A stretch of 64,000 bases of DNA, from NCBI GenBank assembly GCA_002633025.1, contig NMRB01001356.1, positions 125,599 to 189,598 of the forward strand, written 5' to 3'. Within the stretch, counting starts at the first letter, position 1, and every line of letters begins with the position of its first letter. The translations under genes were made by a program, and so were the position numbers. The notes beneath the pieces were generated by a model that saw nothing but the letters and a program-made list of their open reading frames with translations, made no database searches and had not been told where the DNA came from. The DNA comes from Notospermus geniculatus (lineage: Eukaryota; Nemertea; Pilidiophora; Heteronemertea; Lineidae). Of the stretch, positions 57,034 to 64,000 are shown in pieces.

Positions 57034-57277
57034 GTTCCCACCGCGACAGCTATAGAGAGACCAATAGGGCTGGAAGGCATTAAAATCTATCGCTTTCGTT
57101 CACAGCGTTTCCAGGCGGAAAGGGAAATATTGCGGAACAGGAACACGGTAGCACTTTAATTAGTGATTGCAGGTATCGTAGGAGGCAGTCACAAAGGTGC
57201 GAAGGAAATTGCTTGTTTATTAAGTAAAAAATCTGACGACACCTTTTCAATGTTATGTCCCCATCACACGGAGCTGG

Positions 57278-57726
57278 TTCTCAGTACGTTCTTGAAAATG
57301 TTGCCGAACGGGCTCAAAATGTATGCGGAGTGGCAACTTTTTACAGTCTTTTTAGGAACTTCATGGATGTGCTGGGAGGGGACAGCACTTCGAGACATTA
57401 TTTGGCCAACATTACCCGTTCTAGCCCGTTTTATGATTTTTTAGGACGGGGCAGGACGTTTTGAGAATACTTCAGTGAGGGCCTGTCACACCGACGTAAT
57501 TCTCAGTACGTTCTTGAAAATTTTGCCGAACGGGCTCAAACTGTGTGCGAACGGATTGAACGTAGTGGCAACTTTTTAGAGTCTTTTTACGAACTTCATG
57601 GACGGGAAGGGTGCTCCAGAATATCGAGGCGTTATTTGGCGAAGGGTTACACGTTCTAGCCCGTTTTACGATTTTTTTAGGACGGGGCAGGACATTTTGA
57701 GAACTACTTCAGTGTGACAGGCCCTT
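57278..57726 (+). repeat. Tandem pair of related TIR elements
   Basis: Two similar copies (57278-57478 and 57500-57712: TTCTCAGTACGTTCTTGAAA, GCCGAACGGGCTCAAA, TAGGACGGGGCAGGAC). The second lies between inverted ends AGGGCCTGTCACACC (57478) and GTGTGACAGGCCCT (57726). Confidence 0.8.
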
Positions 57727-59057
57727 TAGTCTTACAACCGAATTTCTCAAAGGGTGGATGAAGTGGCAAGTTTCGGACCGTAGGTCTTTCGGAACATCGA
57801 CTATACTGTTCATTTGTCTTGCCAACCGAAGTTCTCAATTGCTGGATGAAGTGACCAAGTAAGTTTTCCTTTGACCTTTAATTCTCTGACCTCTCTCCAT
57901 CTCATTATTATCCACAAAACGTTTTCGTCAAGTCGCATGAGACTAGGCAAACTGCATTATTGAAAACATAATACGTGAGGATGAATATATAAGAAGAGAA
58001 AAAGAAGAGAGGAATAGATACCTATACTTGCTCGAATTCAGTGACGTACGAATGGCATGGCGTCCGTTCGTTCATTATGAACTACACGTAATCCGTGATT
58101 TGCTATCGAAGGTGTCACACATTACGCAATACATGTACGTGTACGTGCATGACGTGTCCCCGTCAAACTTAACGAACTCTAATATCCGCATTTGAAATCG
58201 CCATCACCAGGTTAAAATTATGTAATAAAAAATCGGACTCAAAATGGTCCATATGGTTTTGTTTCAAAACGGATTATACATCCGAAGTTGGCTGCTATGA
58301 GAAAAGTTTTCAGAGACAATATTCCAAACACGAACTCGCTGGAAGACTTCACACACACAAGAAGATGACGCAAGTTCAATACTCAGCGAGCGCGTCGTCA
58401 CTGAATATTTATTCAAACTCAATAACCTGCATCAAAACTCCAAATTAGAATGAAATTTACATCCCAATTGCAACTACATACAGAAGGCAATATAAATCAC
58501 GAACGCACCGCAATCTCGGAGATGCCAAGTAGCACATCTAGGCGCGTTGGCTTCATTTAATTATTCCGTGAGTGCGTGATTCACGATAGGTTTGATCAAT
58601 ACACGGGTAGGAGATGCAGTACAATATGTAGCCAGTTAATAAGCGAAGCGGCCCGACAGCTTCTTATGAAAACCTGCCGCCAGGATCGTTACCAAGGCTC
58701 GAGTCGGTATCCATACTAAATAACTTCAGAATACTTAACGCTTTCTAGATGGATTCCGTCAACACGGCGCTGAAAGGAAAACTAGTTTGGAGTGGGATGT
58801 AATATATTCTCTACGACAGAAGTCTCACCTCACTGGCCGTTCTCCGGGAGATGGAGATTGCTGGCCGCTGAAAAATTGCGCGAAGCTACGTACGAAATAC
58901 TTATCATGGCTTGACATACAATGCGTACAAAAAGTGCTCAGAGGAAGACGAGTTTGGGACAGTTACATGTACGTGATTTCTTTGTGGCTGGCTGCAATTT
59001 TCTACTAGGTCCAGCAAGAGGCAGTACAGTATAGTGATACGATGTGCCAAAACATAT
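57727..59057. other. 1.3 kb without recognised features
   Basis: No shared repeats or exon-like frames noticed. Confidence 0.45.
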
Positions 59058-59211
59058 TAGGGAGGTTTAGAAATCAGACGACAAACGTAAACGTGAACGA
59101 CAACGTTATTTTTGTACCGAAAATGCAAAATAAAATCTGGTTAATGTGTAGTATGAAAAATAACGTTGTCGTAAAGTTTACGTTTATCGTTTGATTTCTA
59201 AACCTCCCTAA
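59058..59211. repeat. Foldback, TAGGGAGGTTTAGAAATC family
   Basis: TAGGGAGGTTTAGAAATCAG, GTAAACGTGAACGACAACG, loop TTTGTACCGAAAATGCA, inverse arm to AAACCTCCCTA. Confidence 0.9.
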
Positions 59212-59263
59212 TGTCAAACAACCTCTATCTCAGCATACATTTTCCACAATTATACAGCAAGCA

Positions 59264-59340
59264 ATGTCGACAACGTAGTTACTCCCTGGGTTGGAGAGTG
59301 GCGCCGGCTGTCGAGAAAAAATGGCAATAGCGTGGTCCTA
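59264..59340. repeat. TTAA MITE, AAAGGAGCACGG family, inverted fragment
   Basis: GGTTGGAGAGTGGCGCCGGC, TGTCGAGAAAA, GCAATAGCGTGGTCCTAT. Abuts the intact copy head to head. Confidence 0.75.
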
Positions 59341-59551
59341 TAAAGGAGCACGGTATTGCCACTATTTCTCGACAGCCGGCACCACTGTGCCACTCTCCAA
59401 CGCAGGGACCAACGACGTATTGGCGAGTTGGCCCGATTTCCTCCGTACATTTTGTAATGCATTTTTGTAGTTCGTATTACTGCCGCTAGGTGGCTCCCTC
59501 TACGTCGGCAGTCAAATAACGCATTTGAGATCCAATACCGTGCTCCTTTAA
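59341..59551. repeat. TTAA MITE, AAAGGAGCACGGTATTG family, full copy (211 bp)
   Basis: TAAAGGAGCACGGTATTGCC left, CCAATACCGTGCTCCTTTAA right. Reference copy for 39125, 44189 and 48973. Confidence 0.88.
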
Positions 59552-59920
59552 GCTACTTTATTAGGTTGTCGTCAGGACTGAAGAAAAGTAAGCATATTTA
59601 TGTATTTATTTATGTATATTGACGAAACCTTTCTGCTCCAGGATTTGCGGCCACTTAAACTAGGACAACGAACCTTTAAGAAGATACCGACTCCACTTCC
59701 AGTATCTCGTTTCGTCCTTATTCCCGGTATACTTATTTCATATGCATACATTATAGGAATTTGGCAACCCTCTTACGTCCAACAGCACAGATATCCAATA
59801 ACTAGACCCCATAATTTGCATTTTGGTTGCTGGTTTCGTGTGAGATATCGGACAGATGCAGGCTGGTAATAAACAGTTAAAAACCCCGAAGAGAAAACGT
59901 GATTTTTCATAACCAGAGAC

Positions 59921-60076
59921 TAGGGAGGTTAGGAAAACAAACGATAAACGTAAACTTTACGACAACGTTATTTTTCATACCACGCTTCACCAGATTTTAT
60001 ATTCAGTGTATTTTTGGTGAAACAATAACGCTGTCGTTAACGTTTACGTTTGTCGTTTGATTTCTTAACCTCCCTA
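59921..60076. repeat. Foldback, TAGGGAGGTTAGGAAAAC copy
   Basis: TAGGGAGGTTAGGAAAACAA, GATAAACGTAAACTTTACGA, loop, inverse arm to TTTCTTAACCTCCCTA. Confidence 0.9.
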
Positions 60077-60213
60077 TTGATTGGGTTATAACGAACATTA
60101 CAATGAACAACGATAGGGCCAGACATGTTTTGGAATAACACGCAACAGGTCTTCAAGATTGACCAATCAGCACGGACTCTCAAATCACGTGACAAACAAA
60201 GATAAGTTGGCGG

Positions 60214-60451
60214 TAGACCTTTCGAAGATGGCGGTCTAACAGTTCTCACCATATGATGTCAGAAACTTTATGTACATGTACCATTCAGTGGACGCTGGCA
60301 CGCTAGTGGTCAAGCGGGCCATGGGCTCAAAAGTGAGGTGAAATAATTGAGAGGATGCGTTTGGTAGTGTTATATCACTATCCATGGCAATGAATGGCCA
60401 CGACGTCAAGTGGGATAACCAGTAGGCCACCATCTTTGTTGGAAAGGTCTA
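60214..60451. mobile_element. TAGACCTTTC TIR element, copy 3, uninterrupted (238 bp)
   Basis: TAGACCTTTCGAAGATGGCG left, CACCATCTTTGTTGGAAAGG, TCTA right. The CRE-like site is TGATGTCA here. It gives the size of the empty element. Confidence 0.87.
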
Positions 60452-61222
60452 TTGCTTCAGACACCAGTTGTTGCATTGTTTGCGGGGAACAGGGAATACC
60501 GTTGCCACTTGTCGCCAGGCGATGAAAATCGCCTGTTGAGTCCTCGTATGCGATAGGCTTTCAACATAACTGTGGACTATAAAGAAGGCAATGGGATCGA
60601 TTCAGCATCTTTACAAGAAATCAACTGTGTCATAATTGGTTGACAAAGTTTCCAACTGTTGTAATTAGCAAACTGAATAAAAACATCTGCCGTTCTTCGC
60701 GTAAAGCAGAAATTTGTAGAGTATGTGGTATCAGAAACCGATTACTTCACGATCTGGAGACGCAGTATAGAGTTTTATCGTTGAATAAAAATATCGCGTG
60801 TTTGCATGTTAAAAGCATTGGGGAATTTAGAGTGAGTTATTGACCAACTTTTGTAACTTATAAGTTCAGAATTTCCAAATTAGTGCAGATTTTGAGGCAG
60901 GTTAGGTCAGGTCATCTTTGCCGTTTCCTGAAACTGGTTATCTTGAGACATGGCAGGATGGTAGGTTGCACTCTGGAGAACCAGAGGTTTTCTTCACTTG
61001 TTTAACCTTGTCGATATTACGGTGACCAGTAAACCACATAACCCACAATTAGGTCGTCCTTTAACTCTGAATATATTCTCTTTTCCCAATAAAATAGCAC
61101 ACGGTGTTTCAGTATCCCTCCCCTGGCGGCGACATCGGGAACCACATGCGATAAGACTGGTGTCCTGTCCAACGCACATACAGCCAGTGGTAGCAACTGG
61201 GCTAGACTGATACACATAATTA
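60452..61222. other. Stretch without recognised features
   Basis: Only a short hairpin near 60515 (CAGGCGATGAAAATCGCCTG). No supported exon. Confidence 0.45.
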
Positions 61223-61446
61223 CTCTAAACTCCCACTACCTGTCCCATTCCTGAACTCGTAAAAATGACTAAATCCCAAGTTGAAGATAATGGGGTGGGG
61301 TATGGTCAGAGAAACAGTAATGTCCTGTACACTTACTTGTCCCACTCCCGAGCCTGGCAAAGAATGACAACGTGCGATATCTTCAACTTAGGATTTGGTC
61401 ATTTTTTCTGAGTTCAGGAATGGGACAGGTAAGTGGGAGTTTAGAG
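61223..61446. repeat. TIR element, CTCTAAACTCCCACT ends (224 bp)
   Basis: CTCTAAACTCCCACTACCTG, TCCCATTCCTGAACTC and inverse GAGTTCAGGAATGGGACAGG, AGTGGGAGTTTAGAG. The inner AAATCCCAAGTTGAAGAT also pairs. Confidence 0.88.
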
Positions 61447-62278
61447 CATGTCGGAGCCTCAGTTGACACAAGTCCAGGTGGTGTCATTACTTGCGAAGTT
61501 CAACGCGCTGTGATACCATTACTAATTCTTCATCAATTAAGGTACCCTATCTCGGCTCATCTATCATGTGTAGCAACAGTCACCATGCCTGATAACTTAC
61601 AAAAGCTGATAATTCAAATAGGTAGATTCGAACAGACTTGTTGAGGCATTGAAACGTCCTGATCGGTGCGTACACTCGCAATCAAGATCAACCTCGCCAC
61701 CTTGAATTAGCGCTGTGGTATAAGTGCACATCGATCGTGTGTGTAAATCTACGAACGAGGTCACCATAATGAGATGCGCTACGACGGCGTCACGAAACGC
61801 AGTGCGTGCCACTGCCAGGTTTAGAGGCACAATGATCTGCAAGTCATATGGATCATAGGGTTGTAGGCCTAGATCTAGTCTACAGGCTTGTAAATTCCTA
61901 TAACCAAGTTCCCTAATCTCTAGCAAAAAAACTTTGGCAACTGTCAATAGCATTGGACTCTAAACCATGTACCGTGGCACACGTAAATGTGCTTGGCTGT
62001 ACACTGACAGCGTTTGAAAATACACCATTTTCTTTCTGTATTGTAACTTATCCGTTCATTCTATACCAGTTTCTATCAGGTTAGTTTAACGGTGTACCTG
62101 TTTACTTGTGCAAACAATCTAGCTATTTTTCATAATCACCATCGAAATATCTGGTGAGATGTCGAGGTGTACGAGTTCAGAATGATTAAGAATGTGTGAA
62201 ACATTATTGAGGTGTAGAACTAGAGATAGTCGGCAGGGGATGGCTAAAATGAGGTTGATTATATATATGTAACCCGTA
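61447..62278. other. Stretch without recognised features
   Basis: Plus and minus frames of 90-118 codons exist, but without recognisable similarity or splice context. Confidence 0.4.
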
Positions 62279-62470
62279 TTAAAGCGAATTGATATCGAAA
62301 AAAAATCGATTTAGAAATAGAATTTGAAAGGGGACGAATTTTCGGGGAAAATGTAAACAAACTTCTCCAGAATGTCAACAAAGAAATGTTCGTGCATTCT
62401 GATTGGCTGAAATTTTGTGTTTACAAACACCAGCCAAATGTAAATAAAACCCGCTATCAATTCGCTTTAA
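62279..62470. repeat. TTAA MITE, TTAAAGCGAATTGATA ends (192 bp)
   Basis: TTAAAGCGAATTGATATCG and CTATCAATTCGCTTTAA, with sub-terminal AAATGTAAACAAAC and AATGTAAATAAAACCC. The first 11 bases equal those of 55786-56174 and the interior differs. Confidence 0.83.
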
Positions 62471-62526
62471 CCATGTTAACCATCGAGGAGCCAACTTCTG
62501 ACCATTTTATTCCGTTTCAATTTCAG

Positions 62527-62948
62527 TTCCTTCTGGGACACACTGTAAAATGGACATTTATTTACATGTTCGACGAAAGGAAATCGATCGATCATCACGT
62601 CAAACTCAGCCACCTCCTCAATTCCCGAAGGACGCGACGCCCTCATCGAACCAACTCTATGCGATTCTGCCTCCTAAACACTTCAGCTCGGTCCACTCTT
62701 ACCGAAAATCTAATTCCCCGAACATTCATGGGTTGCGGCGAGGCCAAATATGTGGCCACTCTCATTGGCCGTTGAGGGATTCTAGACATGGCTTAAATCA
62801 CGCCAGGATTAAATTGACTATGGAAGAGTTATTGGACAAAGAACACCAATTTCCAATCGATAACTTCCCCGGCGTTCGTGCTATGTTTCCCAAGGGATCC
62901 GTCCAGGACGACGAGATGGTTGTCGATATGGTGTCTAACATGGCCGCA
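62527..62948 (+). CDS. Candidate exon of an unrecognised gene
   Basis: A frame open over 422 nt between a good acceptor (TTCCGTTTCAATTTCAG, ending 62526) and a good donor (GCCGCA|GTGAGT at 62949). It could be internal, or could start at ATG 62550 or ATG 62820, both with A at -3 and G at +4. From 62820 it reads 43 acidic codons (MEELLDKEHQFPIDNFPGV; later VQDDEMVVDMVSNMAA) and ends in phase 0. Two inverted CCAAT words (GATTGGCT 62399, CATTGGCC 62763) would fit a promoter just upstream of the 62820 start. I do not recognise the protein, and no partner exon is visible before the window ends. Confidence 0.33.
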
Positions 62949-63337
62949 GTGAGTGTCCCCGATTCTATTGGAATTTCATAAAGCCGTATCACTGTATCAC
63001 CCATGTTGACCGAATATGATTGAGGGCACACTGACAAGATACTTCCCGAATATATCGTTATAATGTTATATACTAGTATGTCTGGCAAATAAAACTGATA
63101 TAACCTGCTATCAAAGCTGTGACACGGCACGGATCACCAAGCAGAAAGTATGAACGGTTTGAAGTCGTACGTTGAGAGCTAACATAGCCGCCGATTCGTG
63201 TTTTTTCCAATACGAGTTAAGAAAGTCACGTGAAAGTGGCATGCTTCCATGTGAAATAATCTGATTGATGATCGACTGTGACCATAACACGTTTTTTCAT
63301 TGTTTATCTGTTGCTAACAAACTTTATCAGTTCGTGA

Positions 63338-63396
63338 TTGAACAAAAATACGAATCGACGGCTCGGTAGCTCTCTCTCGTGAACGTATGACTCCAC
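63338..63396 (+). repeat. Short dispersed repeat, copy 2
   Basis: GAACAAAAATACGAATCGAC, CTCTCTCGTGAACGTATGAC. Partner of 56225-56285. Confidence 0.65.
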
Positions 63397-63440
63397 ACAG
63401 TTTTCTAGATTGCGTTGAGATGTTCGGATGCGTTTATTAG

Positions 63441-63835
63441 TAGGGAGGTTTCGCAAATCTGACGAAACACGAAGTAGAAAATATGAAATTGGAATTCATT
63501 CCTATGACGTAATGTATTTCAGGAGATGGTTGGCACCACAAATATCGCCTGCTTCAAGAGCGTCTTTTAGCGTATGACGTTAGACCGATAAAGCTTATAC
63601 GGTGTATATTAAACTTTGAAATTTATCTTTCGTTTCCACTCGTAGATACGTAGTGGAAATATAACAATTAAAGATGCACCATAACTCTCTCGGTCTTATA
63701 TGATATGTTAAACGACGCACTGGCAGTAGGGACATTTGTGGTACCAACCATCTCCAGAAATACATTAGGTCCTGGAAATGAAGTTGAATTTCGTATTTTG
63801 TACTTCGTATTTCGTCAGATATTTGCGGAACCTCA
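63441..63835. repeat. Foldback, TAGGGAGGTTTCGCAAATCT (395 bp)
   Basis: Left TAGGGAGGTTTCGCAAATCT, GACGAAACACGAAGTA. Right TACTTCGTATTTCGTCAGAT, GCGGAACCTC. Inner ATTTCAGGAGATGGTTGG pairs with CCAACCATCTCCAGAAAT. The right half is duplicated at 31553-31740. Confidence 0.88.
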
Positions 63836-64000
63836 CACAGCGGCGAAGAACAGCAAAGGGTTTACTCAGAACGCAATGTCAAGATGCACACCAAGTGTGA
63901 GAGATGTGAACCCGCTCTCCACAACTGCTTAAGGCGGGGGGCTACCTATAGCTGAGCTCATTCCCTAGTGGCAATCCACGGAACTGGCCTTTGTACGACC

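Overview
This is animal nuclear DNA, most likely from a marine invertebrate. It is AT-rich and intron-rich, overrepresents short words such as ACATGTA and TAGGCCTA, and is packed with small inverted-repeat (MITE/foldback) elements. I see no bacterial gene organisation, rRNA or CRISPR array. The phylum cannot be fixed from sequence alone: a lophotrochozoan, an ambulacrarian or a lancelet would all fit. There is one 71-N gap at 28271-28341 and a few single Ns.

The one clearly recognisable gene is on the minus strand: the 5' part of a Cys-loop (pentameric) ligand-gated ion channel of the glycine / glutamate-gated chloride / GABA-A type. Four coding exons join in frame: 37737-37577 (start codon, signal peptide, very charged linker), 3223-3159, 2676-2609 (68 nt) and 1885-1653 (233 nt). 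All three splice phases agree. They encode the first 175 residues, from the signal peptide to binding loop E. The Cys-loop, remaining binding loops and membrane segments lie beyond base 1. A 5' UTR acceptor at 37774/37775 shows that transcription starts further upstream, at a higher coordinate. Most of the first half of the window is therefore one 34.4-kb intron of this gene.

That intron and the upstream 38-64 kb are a mosaic of non-autonomous elements, with no transposase or reverse-transcriptase ORF visible. They include foldbacks ending in TAGGGAG(G)TT with different interiors; foldbacks with TATTCATAAA-type ends; six self-complementary TCTTACTAAGA elements, all inside the receptor intron; several families with TTAA at the ends (piggyBac-like target); a TIR family carrying AAGATGGCGG and TGACGTCA motifs; Tigger/pogo-like CAG...CTG elements; a tRNA-derived SINE; two large minisatellites; and a 1.1-kb tandem duplication. 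Several are nested, which gives a relative insertion order.

The most interesting signal is a family of short retroposon-like insertions (11403-11529, 12673-12810, 40564-40796, 42047-42290). They have variable target-site duplications of up to 11-14 bp and size variation consistent with 5' truncation, and they share a stem-loop resembling a hammerhead-ribozyme core (CTGANGA, GACCCC-GGTT-GGGGTC stem, GAAA). Two weaker coding candidates on the plus strand are an ORF fused to a SINE head (42745-43113) and a possible exon with good splice signals (62527-62948).
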